DNA of 64,000 nucleotides from Dipteronia dyeriana (taxonomy: Eukaryota > Streptophyta > Magnoliopsida > Sapindales > Sapindaceae): NCBI GenBank assembly GCA_032871835.1, contig CM065298.1, forward strand, positions 79,326,154-79,390,153, read 5' to 3'. Positions 22,773 to 35,230 of this stretch are shown here, piece by piece. Within the stretch, counting starts at the first letter, position 1; every line of letters begins with the position of its first letter. The notes below the pieces were generated by a model, which saw nothing but the letters and a program-made list of their open reading frames with translations, made no database searches and had not been told where the DNA came from. The translations under genes were made by a program, and so were the position numbers.

Positions 22773-24992
22773 TCAAAAAGGGATATGAGTCCCTATAGAT
22801 CTTCCAAGTCCATTAGACCTAGTTGAGCCTATGGGTGAAATCTTAGCACAAGGACATGTGGATTTATCTCTTCTAATCCATTTAGGTGACACAATGTCTT
22901 TCCTAGTGGTTATAGTCATCATATTTGTCCTAGGATCATTAACTCTAGACTTCCTTGGCACTTGCATATTGGCTCTGGCCCTATTCTTTTCAATCATGCT
23001 TCTAGTTCTACACATGTTAATATACTTGAAGCAATTTGGTCTAATATGACCATCTACACCACAAAAATGACATGTAGGAATAAAATGAAGGGTCATACCA
23101 TTCCTTTGTGAGAACAAAGGAGATTTCCCATGTCTTTAAGCTTGTCTTTGGTGTGGTATTAGTTCTCTTCTCCTTTGTTGTTGAGTTGGAGAAGTTTGCT
23201 TGATGTGCTCTCTTTGGTTGAGCTTGAGCTTGACTACTTGGTGCCATATTGACTTGGGCATTTTTAAAGCACTCTTATAGTTCAATTTTCTTCCTAGGAT
23301 ATTGTGGAGGAGCAGACTCTTTAATGTTCATGCTCTTGACAAACACGGTCTTGTTAGGAGTTGAGGTCTCCTTATCATCTTCAAAACCTAAACCTCTTTT
23401 ATCACTTGACTTCTTGCCAACTCCTAACATATGATCAAGCTTCTCTGTGCTCGAATTCATCTTAGCAATATTGTTCTTTTTCTCCTCAAGGTCCTTTTCC
23501 AACCTCACTTCATTCACTTTGACAAGTGTCATTTCCTCATCCAACTGAGTCACTTTAGTTCTTAATTGGAGATTCTCTTTTGTCAACTTAAGAACTTCAT
23601 CCTTTTTCCTCTTCAAACAAGCTTGAAGATAGTCGATAAACTCTTGATAGTTCACTACATTACAACAACAGTTATCGAAACATGAGCTATCATGGTTCAT
23701 GCTACTATCACTCGTGTTATCATGACTCATTTCCTTAAGGATAACTTCTCTTGATGTTGCTCCCTTTTGTTCTCCATTTTGTGAGTCACCATTTTTGAAT
23801 CCTTCAAATGAGAAACACTTGGTGATAACTTGAGCTTCTTCATTGTAGAAGACCGGAAAGGCAAAGTAGTTCTTCTCACAATCACTGAAGTTTGAGGAAC
23901 ACTCTTCAATAACTTTCACTTTGTTGTCCCCCTTGTGAGAAGTAGCAAATGCTACAAGGTTGGCCACTTCCTCCTCATCACTAGAAGAGTCATCATCTAT
24001 TTTAGTATCATCACTGTCACTCCATGTAGTGACCATTGCCTTTCCTCTCTTCTTACCCTTCAAGTTAGCACAATTTGTGGAGATGTGCCCAAATCCTCTA
24101 TATTCAAAACATTGAATGCCCTTTCTTGAATGCTTCTCTTTACTTAACTCAATCTTCTTGAAGTGAGTCTTCTTCTTGAAGTCATCTCCCTTAGAGCTAT
24201 AACCTTTCTTTTGTAGCTTTAAAAATCTCTTGAAGTTCTTCACTATTAAGGCCATGTCTTCATCCGAATCATTCTTCACCTTCTCTACTTTGGATGTCTT
24301 TAAAGTTATGCTCTTTTGCTTCTTAGGAGGTGTAGGTGTAGAATTCCACCTAGACTCATAGGCTAGAAGCCTTCCAATCACTTCACTCGGCTTCATATCT
24401 TGTAGTCGCTATTTTCTTCAAATGCAGTCACCTTAGACTCAAACCTCTTGGGAAGTGACCTCATGATCTTTTGCTTGGCCCTTCTATCCAAGTATGGGTC
24501 ACCTAGTTAATGGCTTTGATTCACTATGTTCATCAACTTTACTTGGAAGTCATTGAAGCACTCATGCTCCTCCATTCCAATTGTCTCGAATTGCATTCAG
24601 AGAGTTTGGAGTTTGGAGTCTTTAACTACCTCGGTTCCTTCATGAGTCGTCTCTAAGATCTCCCAAGCCTCTTTAGCACTTTTAGTTGTTTGAATCAACC
24701 TATACTGGTTATCATCGATAGCATACAAGAGAGCATGTGTTTCCTTATGGTTCCACTTAGAGGCTTCAAATTCTTGTGTGTTCCTTTCGAACTTAGGCTT
24801 GGAGACAACATTTCCATCTTCCGTGGTCATTGTAAGAGGAGTATAGTCATTTTCTACCGCCATCCATGCACCGTTATCTATTTGGAAAATGTAGTACTCC
24901 ATCTTGCCTTTCCATACACCATAGTTCACTTCATGAAGTAAATGAGGTCTTATGCTCAATGCTCCCTCTCTACTTATCCCAATCTCACTCAT
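22773..24992 (-). pseudogene. gag: gag of element C
   Basis: Copia capsid gene in three broken frames. The start is probably the ATG at 24992 (MSEIGISREG), followed by a UBN2-type capsid domain with YGVWKGKMEYY and AKEAWEILETTHEGT. A frame change near 24600-24400 leads to the segment 24396-23275. It has a basic zinc knuckle C-F-E-Y-R-G-F-G-H-I-S-T-N-C (second Cys replaced by Tyr), an acidic stretch (DDDSSSDEEE) and a coiled coil (about residues 255-320). A last segment, 23247-22773, has a second knuckle, CHFCGVDGHIRPNC. The protease that should follow is absent. Confidence 0.75.
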
Positions 24993-25122
24993 TGTGTTTG
25001 GGTTATAAATGATAAGCAAATGTAATGCAAATGCAATGTCACACAACAAAAAACAATCAAACAAAATGCACCAAGCAAGACACACACAGAGCACGGATCA
25101 ACTAAGTATATATAGGCATCAG

Positions 25123-25134
25123 CTCTGATACCAA
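25123..25134 (-). other. primer binding site of element C
   Basis: The plus strand ctctgatacca is the complement of TGGTATCAGAG, the initiator Met-tRNA primer site. It lies two bases inside the right LTR and fixes the orientation of element C as minus. Confidence 0.85.
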
Positions 25135-25135
25135 T

Positions 25136-26118
25136 TGAAAATTCCCTAGAAAGTGTGTCTACTAAACCTAGAGGGGGTGAAACAGTTTCAATTAAGATAA
25201 TTTCCAACTTTTCATTAATCAATATTACAAATATTGCCTCAAATCATAAAGCATTCAAGAAAAACTAATTATGCATAAAACAATAAAAACACACGATATT
25301 TACGTGGAAACCCTTCAATAAGGGAAAAACCATGGGCTATCTTTCTAGCCATATCTGATCCTTAAATCCACTATTGTAATGATGTTTACAACCTAAGTTG
25401 ACCACCTAGTCACACTTCAAGGTTACTAACCCACCACTACTACCCAACGGGCCTTAACAGTGATTCTTGATAAATGCTTGCTAACCTAACCTTGGTTGCA
25501 AGACTTCACTTGCTTGAGCACTACACACCGTAGTCACAAGACTTAACCTCAATAAAAAATCAAGACAACCTAAGTGAATATATGAAAATATTCTAGATGC
25601 ACAAATGCTAGGTTAAGACATTTAATGCTTATCTAAGGATTAAAGATAGCAATGAATGCAAATCCTAGATATCACTTATCTAAATGCAAGTGCAAATAGA
25701 TTTAGCTAGAAGGGTAAAATCATCCTAAATGCTAGCTATCATGAAAACAAACATCTTAACCAACAAACAACGACTCAAGCATGTTATAAATGTAATATAA
25801 CATAAAAGCTTACATTCAATGAGTAATTAATGCTTTTTCTAGGTAAACCTTGCCTAGTTAAGTAATAATAAATTCTAGGTCATGTAGAGATTACCTAGTC
25901 AATGAGAACAAGATAAATCCATGCTTGGAAGATGCAAGAAGATGCTAGATGCTAGAGGCTTATGGATTGGAGTTTGGTTGAGTCAAGATGAGTTCTTAGG
26001 AGCTCTCTCTCTCTTAGAGTCAATTTCTCTGTCAAAGAAAAGCTTGGTGAATAAAAATGGTTTTTTGCACTCACACACCAAAGAAAATAAAAGAGAACAT
26101 ATATATATATGGTGCCCT
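25136..26118 (-). repeat. 5' LTR of element C (right copy), interrupted by the LINE
   Basis: It begins TGAAAATTCCCTAG after the primer site and follows the left LTR closely up to ggtgccctac at 26118. There the left LTR continues with ataaagtggc but this copy changes to LINE sequence. The missing part (GC array and U3) should lie beyond the 3' end of the LINE, which is not in the window. It keeps the TATA motif (about 26098-26110) and the U5 hairpin (25303-25334). Confidence 0.8.
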
Positions 26119-26199
26119 ACACAGTTATTGTTGATACAGTGATTCGCTACAATATTTTTGCTACAGTGATTTTGCTATAGTATATCGGGCTCTATAGAT

Positions 26200-28142
26200 C
26201 CTATATGCTTGGAGGCCGCTTTGTGTCTTTCATCTCCGATAACACTGTCCTCCATCTCAACTAGTCAGGTTGGTTTGAGTACGGTGAGTGGAGTGAATTC
26301 CTCTTTCCAAGTTGTTCCTCTCGTATCTGGTGGGGTGTGTTCTAGAGGTAAGGTTGTTGTTGGCAGAGTGGATCTGCATATGGGTAGTTCCTTGCCTATG
26401 TCATCTATTAGGGGCACTTCTCTTAAGAAACTTTTTAAGGTTTCCCCAAATCCAGTGGATTATGTTTCTAGTCCTTTGATTCTTTCGAAAAAAGGTGGTT
26501 ATGTGGCTGTTTGGGTGGATCCCTCTGTTTTTAAATCTAGATTTGAAGCTTGTAAGTATTCTCTCATTGGTCGGGTTGTCCTTTCTTATGGTGAGAAGAC
26601 TTAGAAGTTAGTTGATCTTAAAGCTAAGTTGTAGTCTGTTTGGAAGCTGAACTTTGTTTGGAGGCTGATTTCTTTAGGTAAGGGGTACTTTCAAATTATT
26701 TTGAATTTAGATGTTGACAAGAATATGGTTTGGAGTTTGGGGTCTCTTAGTCTTAAACCAGTTGTTTTACTTCTTCAGCCTTGGATTCCATTTAATCCGG
26801 CATTACAAAAGTCTTCAAATGCTCAGGTTTGGGTCCATTTTTATGATCTCTCATGGGAATATTGGCATCTGAAGATTGTTTCCGATTTACCTAGAGGGAT
26901 CAGAGTGCCTTTACGACTGGACATGGCTACTTTGGAGGGTGATTTTGGATATTTGACACATGTTTTGATGGATATTGATGTGTCTATTGTGCCTTCATCT
27001 TCTTTGTTTCTTGAGAGAGATGATTCTCAAAGTTCTTTTATTTCAGTGGAATACGAGAATCTTACAGCTTTATGTTCTACTTGTTCCTCAATTGGTCATT
27101 TGCCCAATGCTTTTCGTTGGAACAAATCCGACAAAGGGATTCTTGTTAGCTCTAGTAAGCCCGATTAAACTAGAGATGGTCTGGCCACGATTGTTGTTGA
27201 TAAAGGTTTTCAAATTCCCTGAAACCATGCTTCTAAACTAGTTTATCGTCCTATTTCTGTTCCTTAGATGGAAGTTCCGATTTTTAATGTCTTTGCTGCT
27301 ATTCAGCAGGATTTAGGGTCTCTGGATTCAGTTGTGGTACATTCTTCGGCAGGTTCAGATCCGGTTTTGAGTATGGGAACTTTTACTAGTATAGTTGATT
27401 CACCAAGTGTAACTTCTTTGGTGGGTCTTACTATTTCTGTGGTGGTTGCACAGGTTGGTCAGCCCTAACAAGGGGGGCAAAACGATGATCCTCTTAATGA
27501 TGTTTTGTTAGCTTCTTCAGATCTGGTTATTTATGCTATTTTATTTGATTCTATTTCTTTGACGGTTTCACATAATCAGCAGTCTATGAGTGTTGATGTA
27601 ATCCTGATAGTTCCTAGGTCCTTAACAATAGTCTCGATTTCTATTGTCTTGGTGGTTCATGACTCTCCTATGGATATTGGGTCTGATTTGAGTTTGGATT
27701 TGTCAGTGGGTCAGGCTTCTTCCTTTTTGGGATCTGAGACGATATTGGAGTCCTCTTCTACTTCGGGCCTAATTTTTGATGGTCATTTCACTATTCTGAA
27801 ACAGACTCTTCTGGTCATAGATTCATTAGTTCAGACGGTTCCTACTATTATGAGACCTTTCTCGCTTCAGCGTCCGTCGCTTCTGTATGCTGCTCATGAG
27901 GTTAGGAACGAATGTTCTGGATCTTCTTAGATTTACTCTGCATTACTCGTTCTACCCAGAGTTCTAGACTTCTGGCCTCTAACTCCCAGACTGGTCTCCA
28001 TCTCATTGCTGGTTCTTCATGGGCTTCTCAAACTAAGGTGGAATGTTTAGATGCTAGCAATATTTCTCAGAGGACAACGAAGATTACGCGTAGGCTGACG
28101 AAGATAAAGTCCAAGATGCAGACTTCTTCACGTTTCCACTGA
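26200..28142 (+). pseudogene. LINE ORF1 (DUF4283-like RNA-binding protein)
   Basis: ORF1 proteins of plant L1 elements bind the element RNA. The open pieces 26209-26604 and 26701-27168 carry the DUF4283-like part (GYFQIILNLDVDKNMVWSLG, VWVHFYDLSWEYW, GIRVPLRLDMATL). They end with a degraded zinc knuckle, C-S-T-C-S-S-I-G-H-L-P-N-A-F, where the last Cys is Phe. The region 27268-28142 is the serine-rich C-terminal part. Stops at about 26602, 26632, 27166 and 27266 break it; three are TAG where CAG or TGG would be expected. Confidence 0.7.
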
Positions 28143-29428
28143 TTAGTGTCCTTTATTGGAATTGTCATGGTAATGAGAATGGGTCTACGAAGCGTGTTCT
28201 CAGAGATTAATGTCTTTTACACTGACCTTAACTCTCAGTTACATTATTTCATTTTTGTTTATACGAGTACATCGGCGATTTTCTGAAGATTGCTTTGGCA
28301 GTCTCTTTGGGACATGGTCAGTTTGGTCTCTTCCTCTTAGTTGGTTGTGGCTAATTTTAACACGGTTTTAGGAGCTCATGAGTCTTTAGGCCTTCATTCT
28401 CTAGCTCGTAGCTCTTGTGAGGATTTCAAGTCTGTTATTGAGGATTGTGATTTGATTGGTGTTCATTCCCAGGGTGCTTGTTTTACTTAGGATAGAAGTC
28501 GTTATCCCCGTTCTAGAGTTTAGAGGAGCTTAGATAGAGCTTTGTTTTCTAAGGGTTGTATTTCCTATTGGCGGGACATTTCTTGTGTGGCTCTCCTTCG
28601 TAGATTTTTGGATCATTGTCTGTTGGTGATTCGGTCGTCGGATATTGTGAATGTTAGTCCTAGGCCTTTCCGGTTCCATAGCATATGGTTAGATCACCTA
28701 GATTTTATTTCTTTAATTCATCGTATTTGGAGTTCCTCTTATGTGGGTAACCCTCCTTAGGTGGTTATAAACAAGTTGAAAAGGTTAAAGAATGCACTCA
28801 AGACTTGGAATTGGGAGATTTTCGGGGATCTAAATTCCAATATTTCTGGGAAATCAGCAAAGCTTTAGCCTATTCAGCTTCAGATGTCTAATCTAGGTTT
28901 ACAGAGAAGCTTTTCTTGGCTGAGTCTCAAGTTCAGCATGAGCTTGACCTGTTGTTACGCGGATAAAAACACTTTTATCATGATCAGTCAAGAGTGAAGT
29001 TGCTAAAATATGGTGATTGTAATTCATCCTTCTTTCATGCCTCTATCAGATATAGACAGTACCGGAATGCTTTGTCTTCTCTTTCGATTAATGCAGTGCT
29101 TACTGATAACTGTTTGATTATCAGGGATCACATCATCGAGTTTTATTCGAATATCTTTTCTTCATAATCTTCTCGGGTTGAGACAAATTTCTCTATAGTG
29201 GAGGATGTGATTCCTTCTTTGGTGACTGATATGGAAAATCCTTTTTTGATAAGCATTCCTTCGATGGAAGATATCCATGATGCGGTTTTTGCTACGGATG
29301 CAACCTCTGCTCCTAGGCTGTATGGTTTTTCTGGAGGGTTCTATCAGTGTTGCTGGGATGTGATGGGTAGTGAAGTTATTCTCGCAGTTCAGGACTTTTT
29401 ATGTACAGGGGTTATTTTTCCGGACTTG
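28143..29428 (+). pseudogene. LINE ORF2, endonuclease part
   Basis: The start of the apurinic-type endonuclease is seen as SVLYWNCHGNENG at about 28146, corresponding to the W-N-x-R-G motif that opens the domain. Later parts include the conserved S-L-D-R-A-L-F-S string near 28527 and FRFHSIWLDH, typical of the end of the domain. The stretch from 29198 (MEDVIPSLVTDMENPF) is the linker before reverse transcriptase and ends in TGVIFPDL at 29428. It reads on directly into the sequence at 46207. Several TAG codons interrupt it. Confidence 0.75.
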
Positions 29429-31481
29429 TGTTGGGGTTTATGCCCTAAATATGTAATTTGTAAATGTATTTATGAAATAAATAAAAGGAAAAGTTCAATT
29501 CATTCTTGTTGTGTTGTTTATTATATAACTTGTGCATTTATTTAACATCCAAGATTGTCAGATGTAATCTCAAACTATGTATATGAGTGTCATATACAGA
29601 TGGATACAGTAAAAGACGCGCAATCTAAGGAGTCCATAGATAGCAAATAAAGCTAGGTACTTTATCTATGGTTAATCTGTAGCTGCGGCCCATTCCGTAA
29701 TGTACGATGATTCTATCCTGAATCATTCACATGAGATATGGGAATGGAGGCACCTTGTATGATGTGATCATATAGGACAGAACCATGATCTATATGAATC
29801 TCTCACCAAGATCCGTTTACCGATGAGATTCATATATATCAACTAATGATGGCTATATGTGGGTGATCTTAATCCTGAGTGTCTTATCGACTCCTTCAGG
29901 TTAGATCGTGGTCTTTGATATACCATGGGTGAGGTCGGATGTTGTTCCCGATCAATGTACTCCGTATGTTGGGATTACGGTTTGGGTTGTGGCTGGGAAG
30001 GTTTGTACACAATGGTGGGATCCACTCTTTCTTGTGAGAAGTAGACGGTAGTTCCCTTAAGGGTTGATTCGGGGCTTGGACAATATGAGCGCTCTCTTAA
30101 TTCCGTGAGGAAATAGGATTTATTGTCCATTAGAGAATCAATGGTACTTAAAGTATATATGTAATTAGAGGGGTATAACGGACATTATGACCCAGCTCTA
30201 ATTATGAACTACTGTGGAGGATCACACCATCTGTAATAGCAATATCGATGGACACCGAGTAGTATCGGTCTGTGTAAAAACGTCTACAGTTGAGAAAGTG
30301 CAGCTTCGGGTTTTTAATGGAATAACACCGGAGTTAATAATCAAGGAATATTAATTAAAGAGTTTAATTAATAATTCCGAAGATTATTAGAGCTCAAAAT
30401 ACTGTGGGTCCATTTGGTCCCTTGCTAGCCAAATCGATTTAGGTAACAAGGGTCACGGTTAATTAATTGGATTGTCCAATTAATTGTGTTATAAAAGTGA
30501 GACGTATATATTCAGAAATTAATTGAATAATGAGATTATTGAATTAATGAATGTTAATAGTTAAATTAATTAAATAATTATATTATTTAATTATATTGAT
30601 AATTATGAATTATTAATTAACTATTAATGGAGGGTGTTAGTTGATATATGGATTTAGGTGAAGATAAAATAATATGATTATTTTATTTTACTAAATCATT
30701 TATCTAAGTATTTTAATTTAAGTTTAAATTTAAAATACTCATTATCACTTTTAATATATTAGATATATTTGAAAATGATATTTAAAAGATATATATCAAT
30801 TATAACATAAGAGATTGAATTGGATGCAAATTGGTGTGTGCACATAAATAAGTGTTTGTATAGGATACAAATAAAAGATATATATATATATATATATATA
30901 TTGAAGCCAAGCAGAGAAGTGATATCTTGATATATATATATAAGAAGCTAAATAGAGTTTTTTTTTTTGTGAAAAACAAAGTAGTGATATCTTGATATAT
31001 ATATTAGCAGCAGCAGAGGCGAGATATAGACATATATATATTTGGCAAAGGCGTATTTTTTAATAAAAAAAAATACGGAACCACTTCTGTCAATAAATAT
31101 TTTTACATGAGATGCAATTCATGTGTGCATAAAATCAATACACCAAATTCAGAAGAAAAAGTTTCTTTAAGGATTTCTCTACATCCTCCATTCAAGTTCC
31201 TGAGACCATGACGCGCCCACAAGCAGTTACCAGTCCCGGGAGATAGCGAGGAAGATCGAGTGGTTTAGACAGAAGCACATTGTAAAGTGAAGGAGCCTCC
31301 AAACGTTGGTATGTTCTTTTTCTGATTATATCGATTTCAATTTCTTGTTTTTACATATTGTATGTATTAGTTTCGAAAATAATTATGATCCCAAGTTCAC
31401 TGGTCCCAGATACAGATTATGGTCTGTATAAAACTTTTAAAACCTAGTTCCGCTGTGTAACCGGTGAACGAGGTTCCTACA
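29429..31481 (+). repeat. 5' LTR of copia B
   Basis: It begins TGTTGGGGTTTATGCC, ends GAGGTTCCTACA, and is about 2.05 kb, long for copia. It contains TA microsatellites near 30880-30900 and 30935. It aligns with both pieces of the 3' LTR, with scattered substitutions and small indels, so the insertion is not recent. Confidence 0.88.
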
Positions 31482-31483
31482 AT

Positions 31484-31496
31484 TGGTATCAGAGCC
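31484..31496 (+). other. primer binding site of copia B
   Basis: TGGTATCAGAGCC, complementary to the 3' end of initiator methionine tRNA, lies two bases after the 5' LTR. Confidence 0.9.
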
Positions 31497-33058
31497 AGGT
31501 TTTATTTTTCGGAACAGAAAATTGTTTTCAATGCTTATGTATGTATGATTGTGCAGGCGCGATTTAAATTGATTGTATGTTGTTTTTGCATGTATATATA
31601 TATATATATATATTTTAAATTTATAAAAACTTGATTAATCGTTAATTATATGGTACTGTGGATTTTGGGTTTATGGGTTGTAATATTATTTTTTGTTTAT
31701 ATATATATATATATATATATACTGTTATTGTATTTTTTTTTTAAATGTAACCTATATTGAAGACATGGAAAAATCACAAAGAAGGATTCATGAGATGAAT
31801 CGGAGTGACCTGAAGAATTTGGAAGACTCGAAAATTACAAGAAGACCAAGGAATGCCTTGGGAACTTTTTTGTAATTTTAGATTCCAATTTTTTAGGTTA
31901 AATAATCCACAGTACTCGGTCAATTCATGTATGCTTTATATTATGTGATGATAAAAGCATTGTCATGCATACGTATGTCATTTAGATTAGATGTGCCTAC
32001 ACAAATATATTTGATATGTCATATATGCATCATAGCCTGATATTTTATGTATTTTTTTTAATGTGATTAAAATGGGTAAATACGTAAATGGCTATGAATA
32101 ATGAGATTAGTTTTTTAATGTATAGAAAACTTGGTAATTCTCATTCATGTTAATCTAGTTATTAAAGAGTTTAATAAATTAGATTAATAGGGTCTTTATT
32201 GTAATTAGCATTAATATGATTAATAACCTAATAATAAATGAACCGAATAAAGTGTTAGAGTTTTAATAGTTAAAGCTTGGTAAACACTATCATAATAATC
32301 TGACCTTAGTAAATAGTTTACTGAAGCTTAGATTGTTCACTAATAGATTAGATTTTTAATTGTTAAAAATCATTAATAATTTATTAGTTAATTAGAATTT
32401 GGTTCTAGTTAGTTAATGCGCTAGATAACTTGATTAAAGTTAGTCGTTTAATCCTGTAGAGTCTAGGTGCATTAACGGTTAATAGAAAACCCTAATTTGG
32501 AAATAGTGAGTGGGAGAGGGATATATAACATATATATCCCGCGGTCTCCATCATTAGTTTAACACTGTGAGATCCGAGTGGGGCCTCGTGACGGCTTTGC
32601 TTTCGTCCTCCTTAAGGAGGGTTTCCATAAAGGTCAATACCAAGGTTGACTTCCTAACAGATAAGATTTCTGAGGGTATTTTAGGATTAACCGACCCTAA
32701 GGCGACAATTCTCGAGTTAAGCTCGTGGGATCTGAAATGGTGGGTTACACTCACAAAGGTTTTGATTAAGTTTGTTAATGAAAAACTGGACTGAATGAAC
32801 GATGGTTGAATGATATGGAATAAGAGTTATTCTAGAATATCATTTGATTGAGAATGTCTCGGTCCAACATGCAAAGACTTGACCGACCCTAAGGCGACAC
32901 TTCTTTGTGGTATGTTGGATTGTCGTAGTATAGTAACTAGTTTTAGGGTAGTTTTAGTTCGTTAATCATGTTCATGCATCATGTTTAAATTTATGCCAAA
33001 GCACTCGCACTTGTTTTAAATAAATGACTGAATGAATGTTTTATTTATTTCAGCAATA
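31497..33058 (+). other. untranslated leader of copia B
   Basis: About 1.56 kb between primer site and gag with no convincing ORF. The 18-bp string accgaccctaaggcgaca occurs at 32690-32707 and again at 32882-32899. TA runs lie near 31597 and 31700. Just before the gag ATG the sequence tttatttatttcag resembles a plant 3' splice acceptor, which would allow a spliced gag mRNA; this is only a possibility. Confidence 0.6.
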
Positions 33059-33800
33059 ATGTCTTCTACATTACTTCAAATTCTCGCGAACGACAAATTA
33101 ACTGGCGATAACTACACTAAGTGGAAACTTAACATTATTGCAATATTGGTTACCAAAGACCTCAAGTTTGTGCTTACGGAGGAATGTCCTCCAGCGCCTG
33201 CTGCCAATGCCACACGAACTGTTCGTAAGGCATACGAGCGATGGGTTTCATTTGATGAGAAGGCCACAACATATCTGTTGGCTTATATAGCAGACGTGCT
33301 TGTCACAAAGCATGAAGCAATGACTTCAGCATTCGAAATCATAGAGTCATTGCAAGCAATGTTCGGGCAGCCCTCCGAGCAAAAGCGACATGAAGATGTT
33401 CGTTCAACTATGCTCGCTCGTATGAAGGAAGGTACGTCAGTTCTGGAACATGTCCTGAGCATGATGTCCTACTTCAATAAGACAGAAGTCAATGGTGGGA
33501 CCATTGACGAATCCAGTCAAGTGAGCATCATACTGACGACTCTTCCGAAGAGTTTCGAACGGTTTAAGAACAACTACAGAATGAACAAGTTAAGGTTCAA
33601 TCTCACATAGTTTCTCAATGAGCTCACTACCTTTGAGTCCTTGACTCAAGACAACAAGGGTAAGACTAGTGAGGCAAATGTTACCGAACCATCTTCCTAC
33701 TCTAATAATAAGAAAGAGGAAGAGGTCTGCTGGGAAGGCAAAGGCTAAGCCCAAAGAAAGAAGAAGTCCAAGAAAGGTAAATATGATTTACTTGTTCTTG
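33059..33800 (+). pseudogene. gag: copia B gag
   Basis: The ATG at 33059 opens MSSTLLQILANDKLTGDNYT, a standard copia gag start. The frame stays open for about 184 codons to 33610 and includes KFVLTEECPPAP, FEIIESLQAMFGQPSEQ and SMMSYFNKTEVNGG of the capsid domain. A TAG at 33608 (T-star-FLNELTTFES) ends it. The lysine-rich tail around 33700-33780 follows after frameshifts; a clear CCHC knuckle is not visible. An upstream in-frame start at 33032 is less likely because the sister copy begins at the equivalent of 33059. Confidence 0.8.
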
Positions 33801-35230
33801 AGTCATGTCTAGTTGAAGATGATTCTTCGCCCTGGATAGTTGATTCAGGGACCACTAACCATGTTTGTTCTTCTTTACAATGGACTGATTCTTGGACACA
33901 ACTAGAGGAGCAAGCCTTCTCAATGCGTGTAGGGTCAAGGGATGTCGTGTTGGCACGAGCAGTGGGCGTAATTAGATTACGTTTTGTAATAATTATATAT
34001 TGTTGGACAATGTATTTTATATTCCTGGATTTATACAGAATTTGATTTCCGTTTCTAAGTTGTTAGAACAAAAATATTTTGTTTCTTTTAATAATAAGTA
34101 TGTTATTATTGGAAAGAATGATCTGAATATTTGTTCAGGAATTAATGAAAACAATTTGTATGTGTTAATACCATTAATACATACATACTACACTGCTCAA
34201 CGCTGAAATGTTTAAGGTTGAAAAACCAAAAACTAAACGACATAAGATTTCTCCAGATAATAAAACGTATCTCTGGCATCTAAGGTTTAGTCATATCAAC
34301 CTTGACCGAATAAGCAGATTAGTAAAACCTGGACCTTTAAGTAAGTTAAAGGTTGGAATCTTGTCTGGAAGGTAAAATGACTAAGAGACCTTTTACTAGA
34401 AAAAGGGCTTAGAGCTAAAGAACCGCTAAAGCTTATACATACAGACATCAATAGACCGATGAATGTTAAAGTTAGGGTGGTTATGAGTATTATGTCAACT
34501 TTATATATGACTAATCAAGATACGAATATGTCTACCTAATGCAGCGGAAATCGGAAATATTTGAAATGTTCAAAGAATTTCGAGCTAAAGTTGAGAATCA
34601 ATTAGGTAGGATTATCAAGTCACTACGATCGAATCGTGGAGGTGAGTACCTTGACCAAGAGTTTGAAGACTTCATGGTCAACCATGGGATATTTTCCCAA
34701 CTCATAGCTCCCGGTACACCTCAACAAAATGGTGTAGTGGAGAGGAGAAATGGAACCCTGATAGAAATGGTGAGATCTACGATTAGTTTCTCATCATTAC
34801 CAAATTTCTTTTGGGGATATGTGTTACAATTAGCGGCATACATTTTGAATGTAGTGTCATCCAAATATGTTCCTAAGACTCCCCTAGAGTTATGGAATGG
34901 TAGTAAAGCTAGTTTACGACATTTTTGCATATGGGGGTGTCCAGCACACTTGCTGAAGAACAGAACTGGAAAGCTAGACTCCAAGTCTGTTGTCTGCCTG
35001 TTTGTAGGATACTCTAAGGAGACCAGAGGTGGACACTTCTATAGTACTGAAGACAACAAAATATTTGTATCGACAAATGCAATGTTTATTGAGGACAGTT
35101 ATATTAGTGACCATAAATCTCGTTCCAAGATTGTATTGAATGAGTTGGAGCCTAGTGAGACTAGTGCTTCATCAACAAGAGTTGTTGATCCACAAACATC
35201 TGAGAGTCAGATGGTTCCTGATCAGTATAC
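33780..35230 (+). pseudogene. pol: copia B protease and integrase
   Basis: The protease site is seen as WIVDSGTTNHVC at about 33834. The segment 34000-34206 (LDNVFYIPGFIQNLISVSKL) and the HHCC region near 34270-34370 follow in other frames. The integrase core is open from 34539. The second catalytic position reads L-R-S-N-R-G-G at about 34626, with Asn in place of the conserved Asp. The Glu is kept in TPQQNGVVERRNGTL. Stops and frameshifts before 34539 together with the D-to-N change rule out activity. Confidence 0.8.

Larger units (their letters stand above)
19927..26118 (-). mobile_element. Element C: copia (SIRE-like) derivative with gag only
   Basis: Two closely similar LTRs in the same orientation (19927-21562 and from 25136) enclose a 3.6-kb interior. 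A primer binding site lies next to the right LTR and a polypurine tract next to the left one, so the element reads on the minus strand. The interior contains gag in several frames and a non-coding spacer. I find no protease, integrase, RT or RNase H motif. The right LTR is interrupted at 26118 by the LINE. It is either a recent deletion derivative or a member of a non-autonomous family moved by a full-length relative. Confidence 0.75.
26119..29428 (+). mobile_element. L1-type LINE, 5' part
   Basis: A plant L1-clade non-LTR retrotransposon with ORF1 then the endonuclease part of ORF2. The 5' end is set by the break in the LTR of element C at 26118. At 29428 copia B interrupts it; the ORF2 text continues at 46207. 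The bases before the break (acttg) and after the insertion (gcttg) agree in four of five, as an old target duplication. Many in-frame TAG stops show that it is dead. Confidence 0.85.

Noticed and set aside
22831..23049. Hydrophobic plus-strand ORF resembling a membrane protein
   Set aside because: It is the reverse of the gag zinc-knuckle segment of element C.
32554..32794. ORFs of 66 and 75 codons in the copia B leader
   Set aside because: They overlap on opposite strands and are not kept in element A; no domain.
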